In this document: in pieces, positions 35,766 through 48,299 of the stretch | How positions within the stretch are numbered: the first letter of the stretch is position 1 | How the letters are laid out: each line of letters begins with the position of its first letter | Assembly (NCBI RefSeq): GCF_013373865.1 | Contig: NC_050476.1 | Span: 3,704,501-3,768,500 of the forward strand | From: Monomorium pharaonis | Taxonomy: Eukaryota > Arthropoda > Insecta > Hymenoptera > Formicidae | Direction: 5' to 3' | DNA length: 64,000 nucleotides | Made by a program: the position numbers and the translations under genes | Notes under the pieces: model-generated | Databases searched by the model: none | Told to the model about the DNA's origin: nothing | Seen by the model: only the letters and a program-made list of their open reading frames with translations

Positions 35766-36173
35766 AAACTTTTTCTTGTCAATTATTAAAAGCACCGGTA
35801 AAATGTGCTTTGACTTTTAATTTTATGACTTTAAGATTAAATTATGTGCAGTTAATAATTTGCAAGATATTCTAAATCAGTTATTGCCATACTACCAAAT
35901 AACTTTCTTACTATTGCCGTATTAAATTATAACTCAGTAATAATGCGCGCCATTTGTTAACAAACTTAATTATCAAACTGACTATAATTTTATTATTAGT
36001 CACAATTCAGAATATTCAAGAACGCAAATGTTCTGCAACGAATCATTTATTTAATTGAAGTTAGATTAAATTTTCGTAAGAAAATACGAACTTCGCGGAT
36101 TTTGCAAGAAATTTATCATTTAATTATCTACATAAACAGAATATTGCACGTGGAATTCATCGCCAGTGGAGTA

Positions 36174-39100
36174 ATGGACACACTTCTGTGTTATGTGCGT
36201 AGTCTCGTCATTCTCGTGCCACTCACTGTGTACAAGTATCATTATTATGCATTCGAAACCAAAGCGACGTCGAGCATCGCGACGCCATCCAAATCGCTGA
36301 ATTCGATGTTGACATTCGACAGCAGAATGCCCAGAGCTACGTTGAACGATACGGTCTCGAAGAACATCACCCTGGTCCTCGAAAATCTACTAATGAATTA
36401 CGAAAATAGTCAGCTACCCACCCACGGTAAAGGTAAGAAAAATAAGAGTTAATGAGGTGTCTTTACGAACACAATTATAATTTAATGAATTTCTGTCATC
36501 CAGGAATGATAAAAAATAGATTAGATGTGAAATAAATTAATAGATTAGTGGATTATTCGGTACAGATTGTTCGTGAAAAACTTTTTCTGAAAACTTATAT
36601 GTTCTCATTGTGGGAATAAGAGTTTTTTTTTTACATGTAATGATGCGTGCGTTCTACAGAAATTTATTTGGTTAATTATATTTTCAGTAGTACTCATTTA
36701 AATGATTACGTATGACAAATATTATTTAACATTTAACGATTAATTCGATAAAGATTTTTGTAAATGGTATTAGATTAGAACACCGGATTCATCGAATAAA
36801 CTGCCATACAAACGCAATAAACGTGTGTATATATGCATTTAATATTGATGTTAATTTTATGAATGCAAGCTATATTGCGTTGCGGTCACTCTACAACACT
36901 GAAACTATTTCATCATGCATTATGTCCTATCCTGTGCTAATCGTAGCCCCATACGGTGGAAAATAATATCGGATAATATAATTGGATTCCAAAGAGCTGA
37001 GGAAGATCGTATACGAGCGGTTTAACCGCTTTAATCATCGATAACTTGGACTCCAGGCTATACAATGCCAAATTAATGGCAATTATTTGTTGCATATTGA
37101 AATTAAATTAAAAAATTATATGTCCAAACGCATATCTTAATTAATTGCTCAATTTTGGTCATCACCTACACCTACCGCCGCTATTTTGGTATTATTCCTT
37201 TTTGTTTCGTGGAAGCTATATATTTTGAACTCTTTCCAGAATGCTGATATTGACATTTCATAAATCATGTAGTTTTGATATATTATTCCGCACTTTTTCA
37301 GGCGTGCCCACAGTAGTCAAAATCAATATTCTAATTAAAAGTATGGGTCCAGTGTCTGAGCTCGATATGGTGAGACTTGACATTTTTCAATAAGGTGTAC
37401 CAGTAAGCCTATCTTTTCTCATCTTTTTTTTTATTTTCTCAGCGGTATATATAAAATATTCCAAGTATATCAATTTCTAATTAATGTAATTATTGTGTCA
37501 ATCATTTATTGCCGGAACAATAATCCCTAGCTGCTCTCATTTTGATATTCTCTTTTCATTAATTTTATTTGTATCATATTCTTGATACAAAGTCGATACA
37601 AAGTAACTCATAAATTTAAGCTTAATGCAATATATTTATAATATATTTAATCTAAAAAGTAAAAATTAAACTGTATAGCAGTAATCTTTAATCGGCCGTT
37701 TACTGGTGTGCGTACGTTGTTGCTTACTAATAGGCAGACTCGATAAACTCTTGTCTTATCTGCCTTCGATCTGTTTGAAAGCTGGCTTGATGTTGTCTTA
37801 AAAATCCTTCCACCAGGATTATTCAATGGACTGCTATTTCCGGCAATCGTGGCGCGACTCGCGTCTCAGCTTCCTGGGTCCGATTAAGTCTCTCAGTCTC
37901 AGTATCAAGATGCTCGAGAGGATTTGGCGTCCCGATACCTATTTCTACAATGGCAAGAACAGTTACGTGCACACGATCACTGTGCCGAACAAATTGCTAA
38001 GGATCACCCAGGACGGCGATATATTGTACTCCATGAGGTTTGTTCGCGCGTGAATTTTACGCACTGTGTGGCAAATCGAATCCGATTTCGCCGATACTAT
38101 TCTCGGACTTCTTTTACAAACATCGACGTCGATGGTCGCAAAAAGGAAATATATGCGATCGATGACTGGAAAAGTTTAATGTTGTGCTTAGTACATTTCA
38201 TCGCAAAATATACGAAAGTATAGCGTTGTACTTTTATTGCTCTCAAAATGAATACAATTTAAATTTTTAAGAAAGCCAATCTATAATATATATGGGAAAG
38301 AAAAAACATCACGCAGTTTCATTTATAATGTAATGGAAAGATAATGTAAAACTGAGTATAGAAATAGGTACTTTATAATATCATGATTTATTTATCAATC
38401 ACGATTCTTTTTTAATGTCTCGTAATGCAGGCTCACTATTAAGGCCAAATGTCCCATGGAGCTGAGAAACTTTCCTATGGATCGACAATTTTGCCCGTTA
38501 ATAATGGGAAGTTGTATGTATTAAAATAATCTTGCATGGTAATATCGTACCTTGGAAAAATGAGTATCACGATAAAAAAAAATCAATTTTTGAAGTAAGA
38601 AAAGATTATCAATTACAAAATTAAAGTTAAACAATACTCTAATTTTATTCGACATAAAATAAGAAATTATATGGGTTCCTATAATTTTTATTTTATATTG
38701 CACTTATTGGCTTATGCTAACTCTATTCTTCTTTCCACGATATGATATGAAATCTGTATTTCGTGTTATTTTGAGTTAATTTAGTAAGTCGCAGTCCTTT
38801 TCATTCCTGTATCATAATCTACAAATCATCTGGAGATATCTATAGAGTTTCTGTGCTTCACGTATCAATTTGAAACTCAAGGCGACAGAAAAATGATTCG
38901 TAAGGAAACCAAGAAATTTCATTCGTGTGCTCTCGCGCGTCACGTTATGCTATTCCTCACGTGTATGTATAACGTCCGATATTATCCTTCGGCGAGTGTT
39001 CGCAATCGTCCACGTCAAAGTTATGATCGCAATAAATTCAATATTCCTTTACGTTTCGGACGCCCGGTGATTCCGCCTTCTGCCATAACAGCTGTCACAT

Positions 39101-42100
39101 CATGGCCCGCGATGTGACGTAATATCGAAATTTATTCTCATAAGCACGCTAGTGATCAAACTTTCCTCGTGATGTGCGATTTAAGATTAGTCATTGGTAT
39201 TCAGAGTGGCTAAAGAAATATCCGAAATGCAGTATAAGAATACAGCCAGCAAGTGTTAATAAAATCCTGTTTAGAGTTGATAAGCGAAAGATAAATATAA
39301 AAAGGAGAGAAATACATTTAGGATGATTAATTAATTCTTTGTTCATTGTACAAATTATTTATAGAATTTATAATATATAAATAACTTTATTAAAAGATAA
39401 CCATTAATGAGATATACATTATCTAAAATGACAGAAATAAATTATTTTTCTTTTAAAAACTTTTTTAGATTTTTCAAAGTAAAATTTTTTTTAAATTAAT
39501 ATATAAGATGCTGATATCTTTGATATCTTTCTCTGAAACGCTTTTAATTTATAAACTTCCGTTTTTTTTTTAAGATTGATAATCGAAGGATAAATATAAG
39601 AAAAAGAAATATCTAGGATATTAATTAATTAATTGTCAATTTATCGAGTATTCATAGAATTCCTAAGAATATTCCTAAGACATGATTGAAATAAATGTAA
39701 GGTATCTTTAGCATCTTTCTGAAATGCTTCTAGAATTTTTCTTCTTTCCTTTTTAGTCAATTTTAATTTTTTGTAAGGTGATATTCTTTTCGTATTGTAT
39801 TATGTTGTTCTTATATGACTTTCTTACTTGTTAGATGCGTACACATCGGGACAGTTGGTCTACGAATGGCAGGAAAGTCCGTCGGTGAACTTTCTGCCTG
39901 GAATGGCATTGTCGCAATTCGATTTAATAGATTCGCCGTACAGAAATCTCACGTTCTTCCGTCGCGAAGGTGAATTCTCAGTACTGCAAGTATCCTTCAA
40001 CTTGCAACGCCACACCGGATACTTTCTCATACAAGTGAGCGCGAGTAAATCATATGTGGCAAGTTATAAGCAGATAACTTTTTCTGTGCGATGTAACAAG
40101 AGATTTTCTTATATCTTGCGACAGGTTTATGTGCCGTGCGTTTTGATAGTCGTATTGAGTTGGGTATCCTTTTGGATTCATCGTGAGGCAACGAGCGATC
40201 GAGTGGGTTTAGGTAATTTAATTTACAAATTAATAAGTATTATGTTACAATTAATTTTTTAAATTGATCTTTTTCGTCGCTTTTTGTCGCATTATTATTA
40301 TTTTTCGCTTTCATAATCCTTCCTTTGTCATAAATCTCATAGACCCTAGGCATCTCATAGATACTCGTGTCTTGCGGCGCCTAAATAGAAAATCTTACAG
40401 ACAAGACTGTATCATAAATTCTCCAGGTATCACCACCGTCTTGACGTTATCGACGATAAGCCTCGATTCCAGAACGGATTTGCCGAAAGTTAGATACGCT
40501 ACCGCTCTGGATTGGTTTCTACTGATGAGTTTCGGTTACTGTATCGCCACCCTCTTGGAGTTCGCTGGCGTTCATTACTTCACGAAGGTGGTGATTTTGC
40601 GTAATTACAACATTTTCTCAATTCAGATAACGTCTTATAGTCTTAAAAAAAGTATACCGAAAATATGCGTGTTGTGAAGTATTTTTAAAAAATTATTGCA
40701 ATCTTCTAGGATTTTTAAGTATGACTTTTGTCTTTGTAACATGTATTTTCGATAATATTAGAAAATAATTTCTTTGTGTCGACGTTACACAATGTTAGTT
40801 TGACATATAAAAAAATTGCTGCATTTAGAAAAAATAATTCAAATAATATCCAAAATTATTTTTGCATTGATGCAACTTTAATTAAAAATATACGTGGGTA
40901 AAAGGATGAAGTTTAATATCAATCTAATTTTGATGAATTTTCAGGTTGATAGTGGCGAGATTCCGCTAGACGATGAAGAATTGGAAGAATGGAAGGGCAT
41001 CGCGAGCGAGGAATTTGAGGATACATTTCGGATGATTTCTTGCAGTCCTCAAGCCATTCACCCGGAGATCATCGACACTAGTACTAGAAAGCGTGGTTCT
41101 CTTATGTCGGCATTATATAGCGTTAGTTCTCTATTTTAAAAACTGTTGCAATTTACTTAAATAATATTAAAGACATAGATTTTCAAAAAATTTTTTTAAT
41201 AATCAAAAACTCTTCAGATATTTTAAAATTGTTACATTTTCTGCCTTTTTGTAAAAATTTGTAAATTTATTTACTGTATGCAAACAAAGTTAATTTATGA
41301 AATATTAAAACAAATCCCGTCAATTTATTGAAAAGCAGACTAAACTAAAGATGTCTTATTTTCCTTTTTTCTTTATAAATTCTTTACAATTTCTCTGAAC
41401 ATTATTTTGTAAAATATCAATTTCGTGTGAAATATCAGTTGCACTCAAGTTTCACTTCCGACAGGACGATGTCACATACGAGCGAGATTCCTGCCATTCC
41501 ATCACGGTTGCTGTGTCTTCGAAACCATCGACAATGGAGAGACAAACGCAAACTGAGTTTATTTTACCGATCTGGAGGCAGTTTCTTTACTGCCTAGCAG
41601 GAGACGATGCTTTCAGGTATATTATGCATTACTAAGGGCCGGTTGTTCCAACTTCTTGGTAAACTTACCTACTAGGTAACTATGTGTCTATCTTTATTTC
41701 TTTTTTAAAATAAATAAAGACAAACATATATTTATCTGATAGGTAAGTTTACCAAGAAGTTGGAACAACCGACTCTAAGAAAACAAATTTTATAAAACAC
41801 GTGATATTATTGCGGCACATTTCCTGTTAAATTTTTATTTCAATTTAAGAGATTATAATTATAATATAATTAAGTATTATAATTCTTTATTATTCTCTGT
41901 TATTTTATTGTCACTTATAAATTAATTAGCAAAAATTTTTAACTTTTAACTTTTCGAAAATAATTATCTGTTCTTGATATTTGTGTATTTATTTCTTTCA
42001 TTACTTTTAATATAGATATATCGACTGTAGGAGAGATGCGCTGTAATTAATATCTAAAATTGCAGGCGCCGTCGGCAGCGGGAAGCGGCTAACAACTATC

Positions 42101-42291
42101 GAAAATGCGGCTATCGTATGTCGAGAAGGCACATAAACAGCGTATCTTACATTGACAGGGTAGCGCGGATAGTCTTCCCCGCGTCTTTCGGTCTACTCAA
42201 CGTTTGCTATTGGGTAGTCTACGTTACTTATCAAGAAGAATTTAAGTGGCAGGATCCTCCGATCGGATCGATAACGCCGATCTCCCATTAA
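36174..42291 (+). CDS. GABA-A receptor alpha-like subunit, CG8916 type
   Basis: Ten exons join in phase: 36174-36432, 37302-37369, 37817-38037, 38431-38513, 39835-40034, 40125-40212, 40427-40587, 40945-41121, 41465-41616 and 42066-42291, giving 544 aa. A signal peptide (YVRSLVILVPLTVY) is followed by NITLVLENLLMNYE and a ligand-binding domain with a 13-residue Cys-loop (C-PMELRNFPMDRQF-C). M1 is YVPCVLIVVLSWVSFWI, M2 GITTVLTLSTISLDSRTDLP, M3 ALDWFLLMSFGYCIATLLEF and M4 IVFPASFGLLNVCYWVVYV. The M1-M2 linker ATSDRVGLG puts Asp where anion channels have Ala and Ser where they have Pro. STISLDSRTDLPKVRYATALDW fits the insect CG8916 subunit better than GRD, though GRD is the alternative. The exon 8 donor (AGC|GTTAGT) is weak but phase-correct. 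Intron 9 holds a MITE. AATAAA lies at 42310. Confidence 0.9.
41634..41777. mobile_element. MITE copy 2 (GGTTGTTCCAACTTCTTGG family) in receptor intron 9
   Basis: GGTTGTTCCAACTTCTTGGT and its inverted right arm, ending GAAGTTGGAACAACCGACTC, bracket about 140 bp. The arms and the interior (CTATCTTTATTTCTTTTTT, TATCTGATAGGTAAGTTTAC) match the copy at 19275-19412. Confidence 0.85.
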
Positions 42292-43272
42292 TGAAATATT
42301 AGTAATAATAATAAAGCAAATATATAATCTTTTGTGAAATTGGAGAAATTATCTCTAAAATTAAATGATTAATCATTCAACACACACACACACACACACA
42401 CACGAATATTTATTATCATAATTTTTCACTTAAAATTATTCAAGTACATAATTTTATGTTACACACTGTCAAAATTGAACACATAATATTAATGAATCCA
42501 TGTACACGAATACCGAAGCAAATTTTTGATAATTTTACTCATATATTTTTTGGATGAGCTACTCATTAATTTAAGATACACTAGATAAGGATTGGAAACT
42601 GCCCGATCAAAATGTGTCGTGTTATTTTCATCAAGTTTGTCGAATTTGTCAAATTTATTTGTGAACATATTAGCAAAATACGGTATGTATGTATTAATAT
42701 TTTCTTAGGATAAAAAACCGAGAAATACATTGAGACAAATTATCTTTTTTTAAATTTACGATTTGACTATCACAATGAAAATATGTATTCATGTTGTCGA
42801 AAATGTTTCAAAGAGCAATGACTGATTCTTTTTTTTCTGTATTAGCAGCTTCGATTAACAGCCTTTATGAAAATATATTACACGATTTTATTTAATAAAT
42901 GAAATATTTATTTATTAATATTCAATATATATATAAACTGCAAAAATTTGAACAAGCTTGTGGTATTAATTTTCTAATTTAATATTATTTATTGACAGTT
43001 TTTATAGATGTTTATTAACGATATTTCGATTTCTATTTACAAGTGCACTTCTATTATCATGCGTGTTTGAACGCGTGTTACACGCAAATAAATAAAAAAG
43101 AATACATTTTTGTAATGATGTATTATGATGTCATAAATAAGTTTATTTACTATTGCATAATAATAAATCTGTATAATAATATAGTCTATGTATTAATTAT
43201 ATCACTTAATGCAATATATTGTTCGAATACTTATATTATTGGTCAAAATATTCATATATCAATTATTTTTAG

Positions 43273-43398
43273 TTATTTCAACAAACTTACGAAAATTTAT
43301 TCAGAACTATCCTCAAAGTGGCTCACGACAAACGAGAAGAAATTCAGTTATTATGCGATCTATTTGTCGCGTACAAATGCTTCGAAGTCTTTCATTGA
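43273..43398 (+). other. Exon-like segment, unassigned
   Basis: After an acceptor-like ATTTTTAG the plus strand reads LFQQTYENLFRTILKVAHDK and continues REEIQLLCDLFVAYKCFEVFH to TGA, a helical, protein-like sequence. A second frame over the same bases also looks protein-like (NKLTKIYSELSSKWLTTNE) and runs to 43426. Both cannot easily be right. It may be a terminal exon of an unseen gene or transposon debris. Confidence 0.25.
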
Positions 43399-43566
43399 GC
43401 AATTAGAAAAGAATTTTATGAATTGACCAATCAAAAAATGCTTTGAAGAGTTTGTGACGTCAAGTTGGTCGCACCTACAGAATATTCTGTAACATCATCA
43501 ATAGAAGCATGATCCCATTTCATTCGTCGAATAACTAAATTTAACGGTTACCTGATTGGCTCTTAC

Positions 43567-43802
43567 TTTCAGATCCGGTCGATCTAACAACTCATTCGAC
43601 GCATTCAAACAGGACAAATCTCGTTGAATCTCCTGCCCGCGTTGATTTGCTGGGCGAAAACCAATTGTGTCCGACCACCGCAACTCAGCAGTCAGCAATT
43701 GCACAACCATTATTTCCAATGAACGTTGTTCGTGATCCGCTGCATTTAGTTTCGGACGAATTGATTTCCGAGTTTGATGCTACATTCTCTGTACGGACAT
43801 AA
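43567..43802. other. Segment with competing exon readings on both strands
   Basis: Plus reading: acceptor CTTACTTTCAG at 43572, then PVDLTTHSTHSNRTN, VDLLGENQ and DPLHLVSDELISEFDAT to a stop at 43800-43802, resembling a disordered adaptor tail. Minus reading: ATG at 43710, MVVQLLTAELRWSDTIGFRP and on for 48 codons to an exact donor, AAA|GTAAGA, at 43567. The same bases serve as acceptor on one strand and donor on the other. Neither joins to a neighbouring exon with confidence. Confidence 0.3.
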
Positions 43803-43990
43803 TTTTTTTTAAATTAAAATTGAGTTTGCTGTATAAAAAAAAAATAGAAGATAGACTCGCCTTTTTTAATTGCGGAGTGCATATTTTTGTGTAAACATCA
43901 CGAATTTCCTGTGTACAATTGCATTGGTTCACAACATGGTGGTTGACTCGCATTTTGATTCAACATGATAGTCTGTACGTGTAGATGTTA

Positions 43991-44241
43991 AGCGTGATCT
44001 GCAATACATGGAGCAAGCGTCGAGTAAGAAGTAACAGTAGGCATAAGGGCGTAAGCGAAATAAATTTTATTTCCTACTCCTACTCCATCTTTTACGCTTA
44101 CGCTCGGCCAATTAGAGCGCAGGAATAGCTGTGAACAGTGCAAACAATGCCATTAGTTTCATAAAATCGTAGAAAATTATATGACAAATCCTTACTTTTA
44201 CTCCTTACTCTACACTTATTCCATGTATTGTAGACCACGCT
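43991..44241. mobile_element. MITE with AGCGTG(A/G)TCTRCAATACATGGA termini
   Basis: Left end AGCGTGATCTGCAATACATG and right end CATGTATTGTAGACCACGCT are inverted copies. The inner parts (GAGTAAGAAGTAA and TTACTCCTTACTC) continue the pairing. The interior has repeated GTAAGCG/CGCTTACGC motifs. It is about 250 bp and non-coding. Confidence 0.8.
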
Positions 44242-44821
44242 TTACACACACACACACACACACACTTGTGAAATATTTAAAAATCACACACACTTAAATA
44301 TACAACATTTCAATTCTAATGACTTAGACTCTTCCTGTCCTCCTTGTTTGTCATAAGCAGTAAGGAAATAAATTTGGATTTGCTACTATAAGTTCTTAAC
44401 TCTAATTGGCTGATTTGTTTGCTGTTTAAATTAAAAAATTTTTTATATGCTATGGCTTGAGCCCTCCCATTTTCTATTATTAGACTAAAGTAATAGATGT
44501 AATATACCATTTACAACAAATATAGTAAACTTAAGTCATAAGAAATTAACTAGTCAGAGTCAGTTATTCTTCTCATATTTGATTATGATAGGTTGATTTC
44601 TTACAGCTCAAGACTTACTACCTATTGTAAATGATCCATAAGAGATATAAAACTTAAAGTTTAAATTGGTCTAAAACATTGTCTTCAAATTATAAGTCAG
44701 TCATTCTACTTAGGTTACTTTAACATATCTATAAATTCTTGTTTTCTCTAAAAATATAATAATAAATATTGATTCAAAAGTAGAGTATATATTTTATGTT
44801 TTAAACTATTTTTTATTGCAG

Positions 44822-45806
44822 GATTAAGAAAAAATACAACCAGAGTTTAAAAAAATTTTCAAGCATTCGTAAAATGGGAGATAAAGAGATAATGTGGAAT
44901 CAACCAAGGTACGAGGAAATTGATGGAACTGTAATCAAAATCGAGGAACCTAAACCAAAACATTCTGTTTCTAAAAATCTGGATATCACCTATGTGAATG
45001 TTCCTTCAATATCGAAGTCAACTGATTCTAATACCTTTATTAGTGAAGTAGAGAAGGGAGAAGTGAAGCGTAAATGTAGAGGTAGACCCAAAAAAATACA
45101 AATCGTAGACAAACCGATTTATCCTTCGCCGATACTTTTAAAAAAGGATCGTTTTCGTCCGATTCGACCAAAACCTTCACAACTTAATTCTTCAGTACTA
45201 AGGGATAAATTTAGACTGTCTGTAATAAATATGCCTATTATACCATCAAATCAGACTACTGTCTCAGATTCAATAATTAATGAAATCAAACCGTTTAAGA
45301 GAAAATACACTAGAAGACTTCCAATTGTATCTAACAAAACAAATAATTGTATCAAACCGAACATCAGTAACAATGCTAACAACAGTAACGTTAAGAACAA
45401 CATTACTGATAATGATACTGTTAACAGTAACATTATTAGCAAGACTAATAATAGTGATAATAATAGTAATACCGAAAATTTACCGGTTATTAAAAAGAAG
45501 AAAACTGTAAAAACTAAAAATATAAACACCACAGCAAATAGTAATACAAGTAATACAAATAATAGTAACAATCATAATAATAGTAGTAGTTACAGCAATT
45601 GTAATAACAGTAAAGATTTGCGTACTAAGGCAATATCTAAATCTCATAAGAGTAGTATTGAGTTATTTTTTGAGAGCATGGCGCAGACCGTGTTGAATTT
45701 ACCCAACGAAGTACAAGCGGATATTAAAATGCAGATTTGTGAAATTGTCACTAAAGCAGAGATACAACACTGTGGATTGCAAACAAAATCTAAAACTAAA
45801 AAGTAA
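44822..45806 (+). CDS. AT-hook and BESS-motif nuclear protein (possible MADF-BESS member)
   Basis: An ATG at 44874 gives 310 aa. Residues about 64-75 contain an AT-hook (KRKCRGRPKKIQ). Residues about 150-250 are an Asn/Ser-rich low-complexity tract with a lysine cluster. Residues about 262-300 (SIELFFESMAQTVLNLPNEV, then QADIKMQICEIV) match the BESS motif of MADF-BESS chromatin regulators. The reading frame stays open upstream to a good acceptor (TTTTTATTGCAG at 44821), reading IKKKYNQSLKKFSSIRK, which resembles the end of a MADF domain (LRDRY-RELKK type). The gene may therefore begin in an upstream exon not identified here. A DNA-binding or transcriptional role is inferred. AATAAA at 45932 follows. 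Confidence 0.7.
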
Positions 45807-46391
45807 ATTTCAAGAATTAACAATTCTATGTTATTAAATCAGATTAGTCCCTATATTTCATTTGTAACTTAGAATTACATTTTTTTACAATGTAGATTAT
45901 AATTAATATTGATGTCGTCGAGATTTAAAATAATAAACTCGTGAACAATTTTGAGATGGTAATTGTAGATGAAAGAGATATTTAAGTTTTCTCATTTACG
46001 TTTTGTTTGTCAATATATTAATATGATTACGACATCAAAGTGTTTATTTCATTCTTTTTAAAAATGCTCCTCGTGATTAAATACCAATTTTGAATTATGA
46101 TACATTTATTTCTCTTTTTTTTTAAGGAAAAAATAGAAGCATATTAATGTTGTATTGAATTGAAATTAAAGTGTAATTATAAAATAACACAAATAACAAT
46201 AATTAAGAGGTTGAAATAACAATAATTTTAATAATAATTTTCTCTGTATGCTCTTATATTTTTAAATGTTGATGCTTATTTGCATTGGACATTTGTTGCG
46301 CGAAAACTGTAATTTTGTTATATACGTCGACGAACAAACCTGAAGTATAAGTTTATTATAGGGGAAAAGCAAAGGGAATGTGTAATGAATA

Positions 46392-46435
<44 letters not shown>

Positions 46436-48299
46436 CAACATATTGAATCAAGTCACTTTTTTAGAATTGTACAAAAATATATATATAAATGAAAATATAT
46501 ATTTAAGAAAGCAACACATAATTTTGATAAAAATGTAATGTATAACAGCATAATATTGTAAATAAATGCTAATGTATTGAATGCAAGTTAAAAGATTTAT
46601 TTTTGTTGTAAATAAATAAATAATGCAAGTCAAGATATAAATGTATAAAAATGGTATGATATTTAATTAATTTCTTCTAATATATTACTAAATTACATAA
46701 ACGTTATGTATACATAAATTGAAATATTTATTAAAAATATGAAACGAATAAAAAGTTCACTAATTTCACTTTTATAAAGTTTTATACATAGTATTACAAA
46801 AATAAAAGATATATACAGTTATTTTGATCTCTACGAGAATTAAAATAATATCTATCAATCCAAAATTTTTTCCGTTCTATGAACATAGAATAATAAAGAA
46901 ACTTTTACACAAGTATCTACAAAACAATTAAAAATGTTTTTAAGAAATTATATACATACACACAAACACCCTTAAAACTTAATATAAATATAAAATAAAA
47001 AATTAAATAAAAAAGGAATGCTATTCAAAGCCTTAAATTTTCCTTGACTTTTATAGGTAAAAGTAGCTCATTAATAATTATGAAGATTTTACTTTTACGT
47101 TTTATGTGTAGTTTTACTTGTAGAAACGAAAATAAAACATTAATTGCTTCTTTGTGAAAATAAATTATCAAATGTGTAAGTAGATTGAAAGCGATTTATA
47201 ATATTATTAGATTAAGGTATTATTAAAATGATTAAATTATTATCTTGTTGAAGTCACAAACACATTGGATGAGTACAATCGCGTACATAAATATAAAAAT
47301 TTGACCAAAAAAAATGGTACTTCTCTTTTCATTCAGAAATATAAACATAATACAAAATCATCGAGAAATAAATTGTTCCAAAACACTAAAGACGACAATT
47401 ACACCAGAATCAATTATTCATTTAAATCAAGTTGCATTTTTTCTCTCATGTTTATTACAGATATATCATGACAGCGCATTAAAGGTATATCCATTTATGT
47501 ATAATGCATGTAATACAAACTATCAATCCTCAATATGTCACGATGTCTATCTAAATGACTAATAGCTCGTGCACATACAATACTTTATATGTAAATTGCG
47601 GTATGCAATGCTGTCAATATCTACTGAAGTATCAAAGCGTGACGCCACATATTTTCCCATTCTTATCTTTGTCGACATTGTTATACGGTATAAGGTTATG
47701 TTATGAGTCTAATGATTACGAGCGTTTTGTCTACCTAAAGTGGATTTCAAAATGCGTTTGCATTTTCTTTGTTCTCGCTGTTTAATGAAAAATTGTTTCC
47801 AAAATTATTAAATAAAGAAATATGTACATAATTCTTTTGAATTATAGAGTAAGATATATAAAGTATTTCGAGATAGATGTATATCAATCCAATGACATTA
47901 TAATTTCATAAATTTTCCACTTTCGTAAATGCATTTGTGCTCTTCTAACGAGTCTGTGTCTTTTTCTTGCTAAAGCTCACTTTTATGAATAAAACGTGAA
48001 ATACGAAAGCATTGCATAAGAGATGAATTGGACATAAATAATTCTTGAACAACGAAAATATTCCGAATAGATAAAAAAAATTAACGTGTAAAGTGTACAA
48101 ATAATAAAAAAAATAATGTTAACGCCGTGAAGCTTCTCGTTACTATTATTTCGCAATCTGCTGATGCTTGTTTTTTTCTTTTTTTTTCAAATATGTTTAT
48201 AAAGAATTGCAATAACGATGAAGATAAAAGACACTAAAGGCGCGAAAGCCTTGTCTGCTTTTCGACAATAAAGACGCAAAAGCACTATATGATAGTCGT
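45807..48299. other. AT-rich convergent intergenic region
   Basis: This lies between convergent BESS and Rab escort genes. It contains the BESS 3'UTR and an (AT)n run at about 46394-46431. Short frames near 46448-46633 and 47265-47785 are AT-driven. No gene was recognised. Confidence 0.6.

Larger units (their letters stand above)
26062..36173. other. 10-kb divergent intergenic region between two GABA receptor subunit genes
   Basis: This holds the 5' ends of both receptor genes, CpG-rich blocks at about 25990-26280 and 28270-28720, CT-rich simple sequence (28740-29120), a hairpin at 27753-27871, a direct duplication (30025-30220 and 30869-31072), two inverted-repeat elements (31082-31263 and 35594-35765) and three weak open frames (28532-28711, 33523-34011, 34411-34620). 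No further recognisable gene was found. Confidence 0.6.
42292..44821. other. Region with (CA)n repeats, a MITE and unresolved exon-like segments
   Basis: AT-rich DNA holds (CA)n runs at about 42381-42403 and 44246-44263, a MITE at about 43991-44241 and exon-like open segments at 43273-43426 and 43567-43802 (listed separately). No complete gene can be assembled. Confidence 0.5.

Noticed and set aside
42381..42403. Short tandem array, considered as CRISPR
   Set aside because: It is a plain (CA)n microsatellite with no spacers, as is the one near 44246, in a eukaryotic genome.
45251..45571. 106-codon minus frame, strongly hydrophobic
   Set aside because: It is antisense to the Asn/Ser-rich tract of the BESS protein; AAT/AAC codons read as Ile/Val/Leu on the other strand.
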